A DNA stretch of 64,000 nt, taken from NCBI GenBank assembly GCA_032173965.1, contig JAVUNC010000004.1:61481501-61545500 (forward strand), given 5' to 3'. This DNA is from Sitta carolinensis (taxonomy: Eukaryota; Chordata; Aves; Passeriformes; Sittidae). Both the position numbers and the translations under genes were made by a program. Each line of letters starts with the position of its first letter. Positions within the stretch are counted from its first letter, which is position 1. This document shows, one piece after another, positions 34,629-47,581 of the stretch. The notes under the pieces were generated by a model. That model was given only the letters and a program-made list of their open reading frames with translations. It was not told the DNA's origin and searched no databases.

Positions 34629-37600
34629 ATGTAAAATTTTTTTTCTTTTTACTGAAAGAGCGAGGGGGAGGTACCATGGACATCTTATTTCACCCCTCTG
34701 CTTTGTTCATAGATTAAACAATTGGTTTTACCCTCCCTACTCATTCGTAGTAGGTTGTCCCCAGTAAGGTTTGTCCCCGAGAAATCCCTCTTGCAAAGCT
34801 ATGAGCGTGGAAAAGGTGCGAGAGGATGTAGGTAGGAGGAACAATCTTACACAGTGTTTCAAAATCCCTCATGTAGAATAAGAATGAGGTATTAAAGTAC
34901 CATATGCAATTTTGTCTGTCAGGAATGTCTCGTTTTTGTTTTTTTGTTTCGTGATTAAATTCTTGCCATCATTGATATGGTCTGAACGTAAGAGCTTCTT
35001 GCTCTGAGGAGGTATTGTGGATTCTGGGTGCTTGTTTTCATTTGTTGGTCAGGAGCATTCAGTACCTGTGCAAAATGGTCAAGCTGTTCTCCCTATGCCA
35101 GGGTAACAGCAATGGGGTGTGGACCACACTGGTTTTGGTCACAGTGTAGTTTATGTGTCCATATTTCCTGTGCTGCCCTGGATGTGTCTCTTTTACTGTT
35201 TTTTGAACCTGGATATCACCTCTTATATGAAAGAGCAAAAGCTTATGCATGCTTTTTTCCCCTTCACTTTCTCTGGATGGGAATCTCAGGGCATACTTAC
35301 CTGAAAATGTACTTGAGTGGTTTTCTTAAAGTAATACAGTGCACAAATATGGATTTAATTATCTGATGTAAATTCCCTGGTACATGGTTATACTGATATG
35401 ACCAGTTTGTATAGTGATAATATCCCTTTTTTCTGAGTTTGTTTATGCATATTCTATCGCTGTCAGTGTGTAAACTTGGTCTCAGCAGAAAAGTTCTTTC
35501 TTAATATGTCATGGAAACCACAAGTAACGTAATAGTGTAGTAGGTAATGAGTTTATGGCCACTTCATGTACACATGAGTTTGTTTTGTTGCACCTCAGTT
35601 TGTGTTTTACAGAAGATTATTTTTTTTTTTTTTTTGATTTCCTCTTAGTTGATAGTTCTACTCTAATACACTTGCAGTCTGAAAAATGCAACTCATTTAC
35701 AAGAAATTTGATCCTCCACACCCAAAAGAGAATAGCAAAGAATACATCTGTTCTTAAATGTATAAGTTCACTTAATTGCAGCTTAAGTCATAATAAATTG
35801 CTTCAGCTCTGGCTAAATTCTTTGATTTCTGTAAGTTGCAAAGAAGGGGGAAAGAAGGATATACAGTATTTTTTGAAAGTCATGGCTTAATTGCTGTTGT
35901 GTCATACAGGAGAAATTCAAGGTTTAACTGTTTCTTTTTCAGGCAGTAGTTTATTGGAAATTCCATACAAAGAAAAGAAGTTAGGTAATTTGCATGTATA
36001 GTTCAGTTTAATAGAAATAGAGGAGTGAAAGGGAATTGAAATTACAGTGTCAGGTGACATTTAAAAAGTAATGCAATAGAGTTTTACCCTCTTCATAAGA
36101 AAATACTCATAAAAAAAAATGAAGCAGAAAAATTCCAAGTTGTTTTATGTAATTTATGGTGAAGTTTAGACTTTTCTGGCTACAGAGAATAGTGTCGCTA
36201 GAGAAATGTAAAAAGCTGAAAGAAAATTCTAACTGCACATTGCCTCTGATATAACATCAGAAAATTTTGTTGAAATAATATTATTTAATTTATTGAGCAG
36301 TTTCTCTGTAGAGCAATATCTGTGCTTAGGCAGAAAGGACCTCTAAGTTTAAAAAAATCTAATGGCACAGAATCAGGGCTGTCAAAATTAGTCTTATTAG
36401 CCAGTGGGGTTTTCTTGCATATCGGTGTGGGGGTTTTGACATTTCTGTTTGTTTAAATAAGAAAAATGTCCCAGTCTCGGTATTCATGTATTTTGTGTTT
36501 GTGGCTTGCATTAAAACAAAACATGTGTAGTGTGTCAAGAAAGAATAGTATGAAATAATAACCAAGGTTACCTTTCCTTGACAACAAGATGTGACAGTAT
36601 TTAGTTAGAACAAAAACTATTTAGTTTAGACCAAAGTCAGTATTCAGCAGAGATGTAAGTTGCTGGCATCTCTTCGCAGTCTTCGTAGGTCAGTGTAGTT
36701 CATTTTGAGTGTAGTCTGTTTACAAAAGTTCTAGAAGTATGTGGAGTTTTATGTTCCACATCTCTCAAAGACAGCTAGAATAAATAGTTCAGTTAGCTGA
36801 AAAATAATATCTTTATTTACTCTTAACTGTTGTCAATTTTTGTGACGACTGAATGTGATTTTCTTTCTTTCTGCACAAGCATTAGCAATGAAAAGGAGAC
36901 GCCCTAGAGCATAGTGTGGGCCTGTGGTTCACTGACACCTCTGCACGCTAGCAGGGTTCAGCTGAGTCCTGTGTGACACCTGTGAAACACTGATTCATCT
37001 TGAGAGTTGAATTTCTAAAACTGTTTTGTTAATGTTTTGGAAAAGAAAATCAAGTACAATTCATGGACTTCTGTAACAATAGAAATGGACGAATTTTGAC
37101 TTTTTCCACATTTATAATCAGTTACATTTATGAATGCAATTTCTGAAACTGCTTATGAAAAGCCTTTTAAGTGCATTTGTCTGAAGAAAAATAGTTCTTT
37201 AGTGAAAAAGGCATTTATCTTTGGCAGGACATTCATAGACTCCTACAGCCAAATTCCCTGTCCTGTGTAAGTCAATAAAAGTTTCTACAGCTTGGTAAAA
37301 ATATCAACTACGAGACTATAAAGTTAGACATCTTGCTGTTGTCTTGATAAGATGATCTGTTTTGATCACCAGGTGAGACTGTAATACTAGGCTCTTTACT
37401 TAAAGAAATTTTGCTTTAAAATGTCTTTAAAGCTGTGCGAATTTAATTTCTTCCAACATTCTTAGAAAATTTGTGTCAAATAAAACTTGCGGTCTGTTCC
37501 ATTATTTTATGCTTCGTCCTGCAGTAGTAGCAAAATCCCTTTAAAAGTTAGTGAATATTTTCACAGAGCTGCTCGGCTAGAATAATTGATTTCTTAATGT

Positions 37601-37929
37601 TTAAATAATGGATAAGCTACCTATATTTCATTTGTGAGGTGCAGTTGCATTTTGATACAGGCTTAGCAAGATGTTACTGATACATCTGAAGAAATTTGTG
37701 GTAAGGGTAAGAGTCATTTATATAACATGCTTAGGCGGAAATGATGTTAGTGAAATAGAAACTGACAGAAAGGTATTTGTTTTAGAGATAGTGATACCAA
37801 ATACAGTGTTGCTACCTCTGCAGTTGGTTTTTATGGCGGAAAATATTGGGATCAAGAGGACAGTGAAGTTGGTCCAATAAGTTATCTGTCATGTTTCATA
37901 TGTCATATGTTTTTAATCTCTGATTTACC

Positions 37930-38083
37930 TAATTACTAATTAAATACACAAATCGTGCTCATCTTTGACCTAATTCATTATAGTGAGTAATGTTAATTAT
38001 TGGTGAAGAACTTCATAGTCAGCCATGCATTAGTAAAACTACTACATGATTTGGAGTAATTAGTAGGGCAATTTTGAGTCAGC
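37930..38083. promoter_or_regulatory. Candidate enhancer: four TAATTA homeodomain sites plus AP-1 motif
   Basis: Perfect TAATTA palindromes lie at 37930-37935, 37937-37942, 37994-37999 and 38057-38062, with extra TAAT/ATTA half-sites between them. TGAGTCAGC (AP-1/half-MARE) is at 38075-38083. Density is well above chance for this base composition. Enhancer function is inference. Confidence 0.35.
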
Positions 38084-41000
38084 TATTTTTTCTTAAACAA
38101 GGTTGTAAATTGGAACCAATATACAGTAGTATGACAGCACCTTTCTTTAATCTGACAGGACTTTCGTCTGTGAAATGTGAGGAGGCAAAAGGATGGCATA
38201 CAATATGTTCATTTTCTCTGCTTTGTTTTTTAGCTCAGCTCGTATACTTGTCCAGTGATTCTGCTAAATTAGTGATCTCTTCATGGAAAAAGTTTAACCA
38301 CTCTGTATATTACCTTTATGAACAGGCTTGAAGGAAAGGTGAGAGAGAGAGATAGAGAACAGAACGGAAGCATATCAGGTCTTCCAAATTTTTCTTTTGG
38401 AGCATGGACAAGATGCATTTACATGTCACCTTGGAAATGCTTGTTTTGCTTCTGGGTTATATGGATTCCCTCATCCAAGGCTGATAAACCTGAATTCTTC
38501 ATGATGGGAGGCTAGACTGAAAACATTCACTTGTAAAAGATGAGTGTACAGGGAGAACCTTTAGTTTTGGTCTATGTCCTCTGTGTGATGCTTTATAGTG
38601 GTGTGTCTGGGGTCTTTGCTCATTCTTCTGTAGGAGCAGTGAAGTAGCTTGCAGTAGGTGTAGCCTGACTTTCCTTCCCTTGCTCCCCAGATCACCCTGT
38701 GCATGGCAGGAAAGAGAAAAACACATGGGATGATGGAGTTCCTTCATGCACACCTCTCCAAAACTTCAGTGCAGCATATTTTCCACTAAATGGAGTGAAT
38801 ATGAGAGAAACCTTTTAATTTTCTTTCCCACTCACAACCTTATTAGTTATAGAAGAAAACAGGGACGTTAAATACGCAATTTTGGACATATGCTGGTTGA
38901 AGATGAGGCTTAGAGGGGAAGATAAGATGGGGAGATGAGGTTTGAATGTGACTGACAGTGGATTATAATTGCCTACAGGAGTTATTTTTATTAGATTTTA
39001 TTCCTCTTATCTACAGAATTTTAGTAATGCAGTCTTTAGGATCCCTGTCCAGGTAAAAGTCATACAAGCATGTGTTGATGAGTAACTGAGATCCTATGGA
39101 AGGCACATTCAAGGATACAGTGGTAAAATCCTCTAACTTCCAACTTTGGCATCTCCACAGATAGCTTGTACACAGAATATGATGCTTCTTATCTTGCTCA
39201 GTGCTTGAAGATATTTATTTTTACATTTGCTTATGCATGGTTTTGATTTAATTAATTTGCAGTATCATTTGATCCCAGTCAATAGTTCGACACACTTACC
39301 TAGCAAGCAGGGGAATAAATGAGACTAACTTTTACTTTCTTTTTCTCAGTCAAGTGGGTTGTCTGGTGAGCCAGAAGTGTAATAAATATATATTTGATGG
39401 CTTTTTACAGATTCACACACTAGAAAACAAAAAGCCCTGTGTCAGTTTCCTTGCCTAATTCAGACAATGTCACATACAGGTGATGGGATTATACTTGTTT
39501 TTTTTATGTCAGCCAAAAATGCATTTTTTTGGCTCATGCTTTGATGCTTTCCCATAGAAATGAACATATTATAGCAGAAAATGGAGGGGGTTTGCCACAT
39601 TGTGTGAAGAAATATCTGAGAATGCACATGTAAGTATATACTTCTAGACTCATGTACGTATGTTGTGCTCATTTATTTCTAGTCATATTCTATCTCCTTC
39701 ATAGTACAACACACCCAGAATAATTTCACAAGAACTCATGGTTGGAGGTCTGGCTTCTTGTTTCTGGGAGGAAGATTTGTCCTGGACTTCATGTAGGTTC
39801 AACTTCTACTGTTGATTAACTATCAAAGAAAATATTTGGAATAAATAAATTTATTTGAATTCTTTATGTATGACTGTTAGCATTTATTTCACAAATGTCT
39901 ATATAGGTGCATATACACAGCATTACTTTGTTGAAAAGGTAAAATATCTTACTAGTTCTCAGTGAGGAACTGCTGTGGCCTCACTTTGGGTGAGTGTATA
40001 TCAGAGTCTGCCCAGGGTGTCTTTCTAAAACGTTATCCAGTGTTCCTGGTGCTCTGCTGCTGGGAGGATGCAGCAGGATCAGTGAGTGAGCATGGCTCCA
40101 TTTATCTGCCTGTGACTGACTCAGACAAGGTCATGTCTTGTTGGACCATAAAGAAGTTTGCCTTTAGGCTGAAGCGCTTTGAATTCCTTTCACATCCTCG
40201 TGTTTCTGAGGAACATGGCCACAGTCTCAGCCTGCTCAGAAGGTGAAAGGGTGATTCCCCAGGCCCTGCCATGGATGGTGCCTGGCATTTACCTTGTGCA
40301 TGGTGCTGACTGAGCCTTGCTCCTCTGGTGGGATGCCCCCTCCACACTGTGGCTGGACTGGTGGTGCCAGCTCGCACGGTTGTAGGAGAGTGACCAGAAA
40401 GTGAATCCATGAGCAGACTACCCTTGCAAATAGATGATGGAAATCAAAGCCATCCTAAGAACACTTGCATCGTGCCAACACGGATCTTGTTGCTGGACCT
40501 TCACTTTCTCTGGAGCCAACAGAAAACCGTCTTGCCCTCATCTCACAGTTTTCTAATCAGTGCCCCTTATCTCAGAAGATGTCAGCAAACTGTGCCAGCC
40601 ACAGCTTGTGACACCATGTGAACTGCCTCATCTCTTGTGAATATAATGAAAATTCTGACATTTTGGATTGTGTCCTGACCAATAAAAGTGCAGAATGGGA
40701 AATTGTTATTGATTTTGATTTTTTTTTTTTTTTTTCTCATGAGGCCAGGATTTTGCCATCGTCTGTAGATAGGACTTGTACTGCTGAAATAGTGCTCCTC
40801 ATGACTGTCTCAGGCTATAAATGGAAACCTTCAGCATGCAAGGTTTGCTTTTCATTGAACATAGTAACACTAGGTGAGACTGTTGGAAAAACTGTATACA
40901 CAGAAACAGCCTCTATATACTTCAGACAGAGAAGGTGTACAACAAAAGGGACTCAACAGAAATGATTCTTACATTGCCAGATGGTATAAGGTATTTAAAC

Positions 41001-41635
41001 CACCTCACCCCCCCACCCCCAACATACATTATGTATCCCAAGGTGCTTTCGTTGTGATTTGAATATAAAGGGCATGAAATCTTAGGTGAAAGTGTTGCAA
41101 CTGACTGACTTAAAGCTGTGGTTGTAGCTCTTTTTTTGGTTATTATTTGTAGCTGAAAAAGGAACTTACTTAGAGCAGGGCTGTATCTTACTTGTGTGTG
41201 CTTCTCTCCCCAGTGAAATCCCATTATTTGGTTTTGGAATTATTAAAATGTGAGAAACATGCATTTAATTTCAGTTTGTGTATGATGTCCTATTTTATTT
41301 TTTTTAATGAGGTCTGATGCCTGCTTATTTCAAGTGGCATAGTTTCAAAGGTATTTTTGGTTTTTTTGTCTGTATCTGGTATGGTTCAGCATAAAAAGAA
41401 AGATAAAACAATATATACAAAAGGCTTGCATGGTTCTAGTGTGATGTTTCATTCTGGTGTACTCTACCTGCCCTATGTATCTGCTTCTCCATCTGTAGCC
41501 CAGTAGCACCAAACTGAATTAGGCTACCCCTGATAATGAGGTTTTTCTTCATGCTTCCCCATTTTTGGATGTAATTTAAAATAAAATCTTACACTTCATC
41601 TGATTGATGGATTAGAGAGGAGATGAACTTTTTTC

Positions 41636-41652
41636 TTTTTTTTTTTTTTTTT
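41636..41652. repeat. Poly-T tract (17 T) followed by AAACAG
   Basis: A T-run followed directly by AAACAG resembles a 3' splice site on the plus strand, but no convincing downstream exon was seen. Confidence 0.8.
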
Positions 41653-42320
41653 AAACAGTACAAATGAAAAAGGAAGAGGAAAAAGCCTAGTTCAGCAAAA
41701 GCTTATGACATGATTCTAGAATGCATAACCTTGGGCAAAAAGGGCCAGTTATTGGAGTAGTTCTTGAGTAACCTAATTGTTTGATAAGGATCCTTGCCTG
41801 TTTAAGTTTTTGTTGGCTGTTGGAAATACTCCATTTCTAAATTTGTGCCTTATTGCATACCCTAAGGTATGTGTACAACCCGCTGTAATTGCACAGTTTA
41901 TTATTTTATTAATGAGAGCTGTGATAAAGTGTTGGCTCATGAATTCCCTCCAGTCCAGGTACAGTCTCCTAATTGCGCAGGGTTCTGTGATTCTATCATT
42001 TGTTCTGGGATGGTGACAGGGAACACAAGAAAATTCTCTATAAGCATGCTTTACAAAGCTCAGACCTTGCCCTAAAGCCTGTGTTTGGTGTGATAATGCA
42101 ACCAAAGTCTGGAAAGGCCGGATACGTTTTTTAGCACACACATAATGAATAACAATAAAAGCGGCAGAAGGAAATTCTTACTACATAATCCTGAGTACCT
42201 GAGACTTTGCCAGCTGGAAGGAGAGGGCTGCACACCTTACTTGGCCTTCTTAACCATAACAGAGCACCCCTTAGCACTTCTTTGATCTGGGTCTCTCCTG
42301 CCTGTGTCTTTGCCCAAGTG

Positions 42321-42800
42321 GCTGGAAGACGCTCGCTTCTTTTGCTGTAAGGCACACAACAGTGAGCAAGCATCTGGCACGCAACAGCAGCTCCCTCTTT
42401 TCGTGTGCCTCAGGGGCAGCAGGCGTACCAGGGTGCCTGTTCCCATGTTCTGGAAACTATTTCTGTTTGCTGATCCTAGATCCTCAGTGCAAGAGAAGGG
42501 AGCAGTAGCAGCGGAGGTGTGGTCTGTGGAGTAGTCGGGGAAATCCAGTTTACTTGTGTCTGTAACTCTGGAGACAAAACTTTCCCGTAAAAACCCATGG
42601 CAAACCACCACATCCTCAAACAACTAGCGCTTGCTCCGCAGCGCAGCCCGGCTTTCCTGGGACGCTGTAAACCTCTGACCTGAGTTTGCGACATCTGGGG
42701 AGCTCTCTGAGGACGTTGTGGCAGCTCGGGTAACCCCAGCCCACAGCATGGGGGGATGGCGATTCCCACGGAGCGTATCACAGGCTGCCTCCTTACTGTG
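42321..42800. promoter_or_regulatory. CpG-dense islet inside the intron
   Basis: I count about 19 CpG in about 480 bp, 11 of them within 42628-42776, whereas neighbouring kilobases have only a few. Could be an alternative promoter, an untranslated exon or an enhancer. No TATA box or clear start was seen. Confidence 0.45.
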
Positions 42801-43816
42801 GTGGCTGGTACAGTTTTCCACAGCTTCTGAAACTGCTCATTACAGAACTTGGCTCTTCTACAAGGGCTTTTCATAGCTGTAGCCCCTGTGGCTTGATGCA
42901 GCATGCTTTTCTGGAAGGAACAGATGGTATATTGCGTAGAAAGTTACTGTATTTTTGTATCACTGGTTTGTATTTATTTATGTCGCTCTTCGTCTTCCTC
43001 TCTTTTTTTTTTTTTTTAAGGTGTGCATATCGGCCAAGTGCAGAACTTGGAATCCGTACTGGATTTGCCTTGGATATATTCAGCTTTATATTTGTGCATG
43101 ACTGCAGTGTTTTACATTGAGTAGGGTGTGCTCTCTGAAGTTTTAGGGAATAGATTTTCATCATTTGGAATGAAATTAGTTCAAAATATACTACAAGGTG
43201 GAAAAAGCATTTTCCCCTTAGAAGTAAGAAAATCTTTAAAAGAAAAGTTTATTATCTTCTTAAATGAGCTTTGTACTCACTGAAGTACTGTTTACTTTTA
43301 AAGTTAGCAGAAGTGTTTTCTGTATCTAATCTTGGTTTTTTTAATTGATATCATCTGGTCAATTTGAGTAAAAATGCTATTCCCATAAGAAAAATATTTA
43401 TTCTAAATATTATTGTTGCCTAGGATCTTGTTGAATTCATGGGATACAGAAGCAGTCAAGTTGATTTAATATTTTTTACATTTTTAAAGTGTTTTCTCTT
43501 TGTTTCCATGAAAGCAATTTAAATAAGTATTTTAGCAATTGCTTTTGGTTTCTGGAAATTAGGTTACTTATTGTTGAAAACTTCAGGTTCTTAAACATGA
43601 GTTTCAGGTTTGTTTTGTCTTGATTAGACATTTGAAATAAAATATAAATACTTGAAGCCACAAAGTAAGGGTTTGCCTTTTCCCCAGCTGAGCTTCCAGG
43701 ATTTATTGTGTTTTGCCCAAAGAATCTTCATAAGCTGTTGTTTACAGAAGATACTTACAATCACAGGGTTTTAGTACCACTTGGCCAAATCACTTAATAT
43801 ATTAACTTCTAATGTG

Positions 43817-43871
<55 letters not shown>

Positions 43872-46369
43872 TAAATTATATAATTATATATTTAGATGTC
43901 TACATGTTATTTTGTATCTCTACACTCACATGTGCACATGTGTGTATGTAAATATGTATAGACACACCACAGACACAAATACACTCCCACACTATGTCTC
44001 TATGGTCAGTCACACACATCTGCACTACAGGGGATCATCCCATTTTCAAGTTTAATGTTTTCATCCTAAACCAAATCCTTACCATACAATTGGACTGTTC
44101 CTCTTGGCAATGTAGCATTTTCCCAGTGGCTTCTGAATGGGAGGGAACCTGGTACCTGGCATGAGAGATCAGTGCTGGTGGCAGTGTCCTGCTGGGGCAG
44201 GAGAGCGTGGGGCAGCTGAGTGCAGTAAATGAGGAGACAAAGTGATGGGGAATACTTTGGGAATTTCTAGTTGCTGCCACTGCATTGGTGGTTGGATTGT
44301 CCCTTCAGAAATGGGCAGACTCTCCTCCTGCATTCCATGTACTGCTGTATTTAGGCTGAACACTACATTCATGCTGAAAAACAAGCCCTCCCTGCCCCCA
44401 CTTCTGTTTTTTGCCGCACATATTTTGAAGATAAATAATGTCCCGCTGTCAGGTGTTTTGGCAGCTTGGACTTTGTCATCTTTGTTTGCCTTGTTTTCAT
44501 TATAAAATTGGTGCAGGATATTTTAATTATCTGCTTGTAGGATCGTTTGAGAGAATTCCCTTAGTGATATGACAATTCAACAACAAATAATTTCGAGAAT
44601 AATGGCTTTTCCACTGGCGCTTCTCTTCAAATGGAAGTGAAAGTATTGTAAAACGCTTGTACATAATTTGAATTCCATGATACACTATATCATCTTTGTT
44701 CAAAGTATTACATGGATGGTTTGAAAAGGGTAAAAATGTAACTGAGTTTGTGGGGAATCAGTAATGGTGTTAGATACTTTGTAAGTAGCCAACTTTAAGA
44801 CTTGTTTTCCATGTGTATTTGTACCTACTAGGACCAATGTCTGTTTTGGAGTGGAAAGGCAAGTGTTTTCATCAGCATAGCAAGGGCACTGTCAGTGAGA
44901 CCAGGTCACAGTTGGTATCTGTTTCTTTGCTGTAAATTTCAACTATTTAATGAATAAACCCCAATACAATACAGCTCTTTTGAAAATATTAGGGTCATAT
45001 TTGAATATTGCAGAGAGCATATTCCACATTCTCACCTCTAACCATGGCAGAGATAGCTTAATACTCTTTGTCAACTAACAGAACAGTAAGATGTCATTAC
45101 ATGAAAATTAAATCAGGACATGGATGGGTGCGACTCGACTGGTGTTCCTGGTTATATTCTGTGTTCTTTAGCAGACACTGTATTGCAACAGGCAGCCATA
45201 GATGTGTGGGAAAAGCCTGTTGTGATATGGCACAGTGGTGCCTGATGGTTACACAGCCTAGCCCTGTGCTGCTGCTGTGCCATGCACCAGTTGTCTCAGT
45301 ATGGTCAGAAGTGTAAATTGTTGGTGCATTTCCTTCATTCTTGGACATGGGTCTAAAAATAGTTGGCCAAGTTTGTTCTGAGTGAGTGTAGTACCAAGTG
45401 GTCAGATTTCAGAAAGTCTAATGGCTCTTGTACGTGTTGTTTAGGATGTTGTGCACAGTGGAGGCTTTCTTACAGTACTTTTGAAGGTTTCACCTCCGTT
45501 TTCCCTCTCTCAAGAGAATGTCATTACTTACACCCACTGCTTTGTATAATATGGGCTGGATTCTCTTCCATCAACCACAATTTTGAGGGTGAGATTCTGA
45601 TCACATTACTCTGATCGAGCTAATCCAAACTCTTTGCTGCAGTTGATGCCTGTGTGCTGCGAATCATTGTCAACACCAAAGACTAATTTGTCTGCTTAGT
45701 TTTTTATACTGAAAAGAGTCTTGATTATTAGTGCCAGGTTGACAACCTTCAAGATTAGGTTTTCAAGCTAATGTCAGACCAAGAAGCAGTAGAGGTTTTT
45801 TTCATGCTACCTGGCAATGAATCTTAGAGATAAGTTACCTTTGAAAAATTTACTTCTAAAGAAAAGGGTAGAAAACAACCAAACCAGCTCGTATCCTTGT
45901 AGAATAATGTGTTTGAAAGTATATCCAAAATATTTACTTTATAAATAATTAAACTACTATATTTGACCTTATTTTAGTAAAGTGAGCAGTTTTGGTTAGC
46001 TAGTGCTTATATTCCATGGAAGATACAGTATATCCAAGATACAGTCTGGAGATTCCCTAGTTTCAGCTCTATTGTGCTGAATTACTAGGGCTGAAAACTG
46101 GCTTCAGTTCCCAGTGTGACCACAGGGTGCTTATTGCAGAAATAAGGCAAAAGTACTCTCTTCTGCTAGTGATGGTGGTATGAGAAGAGAATTCAGAAGA
46201 GCATTTTCCAAACTCCTTGTAACCTTTCTCGGTAAGGTTTGTTAAGTACCTGTTTGAAAAACAAGTTCTATCAAGTGGAGCACTGCTACCCAGTCTGTCA
46301 CATTCGATGTATGCTGGGACACACTTACTGTGGAATGAGTATTTATCACTGTGTTTTACCATGTAGTTC
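42801..46369 (+). other. HIVEP2: Inferred HIVEP2 intron, no exon seen
   Basis: A/T-leaning intronic DNA. It contains a 15-T run followed by AAG near 43004-43020 and the (AT)n tract at 43820-43892. Nothing else recognised. Confidence 0.5.
43820..43892. repeat. (AT)n microsatellite with degenerate A/T tail
   Basis: About 22 AT units at 43820-43863, then imperfect AT/TA-rich sequence. Such runs are cruciform-prone and variable in length. Confidence 0.95.
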
Positions 46370-46640
46370 AGAGACCATGAAATAGGGGTCTAGACTGTGT
46401 CTCATGAGTGAGAGTGTACTGTAAGCCTGTGCATCCCTCTGCCCCAGGACAGGATCAGCTATTGCCAAAGCATTTCCTACAGGTGGTTGTTCAGACTGCA
46501 TTTTAAAGCTTCCAGTGGTGGGTGGAGACTCTGAAACCTCCTGAAATTCTGACAAGAATCTCATTTGGATTCTTGTCAATGCTTTCCATTTCAAAGGTCT
46601 AATGTTTAGGTTAAGAAGGTAGTAATGATGGGTAGGACTG
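46370..46640 (-). mobile_element. Probable ancient CR1/L3-type LINE fragment
   Basis: TCCAGTGGTGGGTGGAGACT followed by CTGAAACCTCCTGAAATTCT resembles the region of old amniote CR1/L3 elements in which a double-Leu/Pro-rich ORF end reads like CCTCCAGTGATGGAGATTCC. GTCTAATGTTTAGGTTAAG follows as in those consensuses. The match is by memory and is diverged. The orientation call is tentative. Confidence 0.4.
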
Positions 46641-47369
46641 CCATCCAGATTCCCCCCGCCAGCTGTACTGATTTTCTTACATTTAGATGCACAGCCTGGG
46701 TGACAATCAGTTACCAAATGTTGGACATCCTCATGCCGCTACACAACTCCTGCATCCTCACCCTTTTCCTTAAGCTGTGACCTTACCTGCTTCAGAAAGA
46801 CAGAAGCAAATTTGAAAAGAAGCCTCTGTTTTCACTATGCCAGGTTGTCAGCCATATCTGACGAGGGAATCCTAAAGTTCTACCCACTAGTTGTACCTCT
46901 GATGCATTTACAAAACATGTTTTACTTCATGGGATCCAGAGCAATGTAAGGCTTGATTTCCAGATGCTTGCAAAAGTGTGAGCTGCAGAAAAAAGCTTAG
47001 TGCATTTTGACGTTGTATGATATTTCATTCTACTTCTATATTGCAGTAATATTCTTACACAAGCTGTAAAAGAAAAGCAAGAGCAGCACGGCTTCCGAGC
47101 AAATATTGTTTCTAGTCACATACGATACTTTGCAGCTGACTGCTTAGCTGTTTTGCTATGCAAGTGCAGGGAACTCTTAGCAAGAAAGCCACTGCTGGTT
47201 TCTCCTCCAAAACCTCCCTCCTTGCGGTGCATTGGAAATGACTGAACTTTGGCCCTCAATCTGCTGACACCCTGAGGGAGCGTAAGTGCAATGACGTCTT
47301 TGCTTGTTTCAGCTGCACAACAGGAAACGCTCGTGGCCTCCCCTTCTTCCTGCTCTGAGAAAGTGCTGC

Positions 47370-47373
<4 letters not shown>

Positions 47374-47414
<41 letters not shown>

Positions 47415-47440
47415 CCCTTTTCCCCTCCCTTCCCCTGCAG
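47374..47440 (+). repeat. Poly-T (39 T) and pyrimidine tract ending in CAG
   Basis: Thirty-nine T (47374-47412), one A, then an almost pure C/T run to TGCAG at 47440. Together it is an exceptionally long polypyrimidine tract with a consensus 3' splice site on the gene's sense strand. Confidence 0.85.
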
Positions 47441-47562
47441 TGGAGTGGGCTGAGACCTAGTTTCAGGTCTGGGCTTGGCAGCCAGCTGGTGCTCGCACAG
47501 GCCCCCAGTCGCCTCCCTATTGCACTGCTGGGGTGGTGTTGCCAGAAATAAGAGCTTTGTAA

Positions 47563-47581
47563 TTTTTTTTTTTTTTTTTTT
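47563..47581. repeat. Poly-T tract (19 T)
   Basis: Uninterrupted T-run, followed by CCCTCCTGGAG. Confidence 0.95.

Larger units (their letters stand above)
31291..42320 (+). other. HIVEP2: Inferred HIVEP2 intron 1, first part
   Basis: CpG-poor, T-rich on the plus strand, with no recognisable exon or mobile element. T-runs are at 31369-31405, 34025-34122, 35620-35635 and 41636-41652, and an 11-G run is at 34618-34628. A TAATTA cluster lies at 37930-38083. Short ORFs have no family signature. Confidence 0.55.

Noticed and set aside
41985..42002. CR1 terminal-repeat-like sequence (TTCTGTGATTCTATC)
   Set aside because: No CR1 body on either side, so too short to call.
46346..46717. 123-residue frame on the minus strand
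   Set aside because: Overlaps a probable ancient CR1/L3 fragment and has no recognisable domain.
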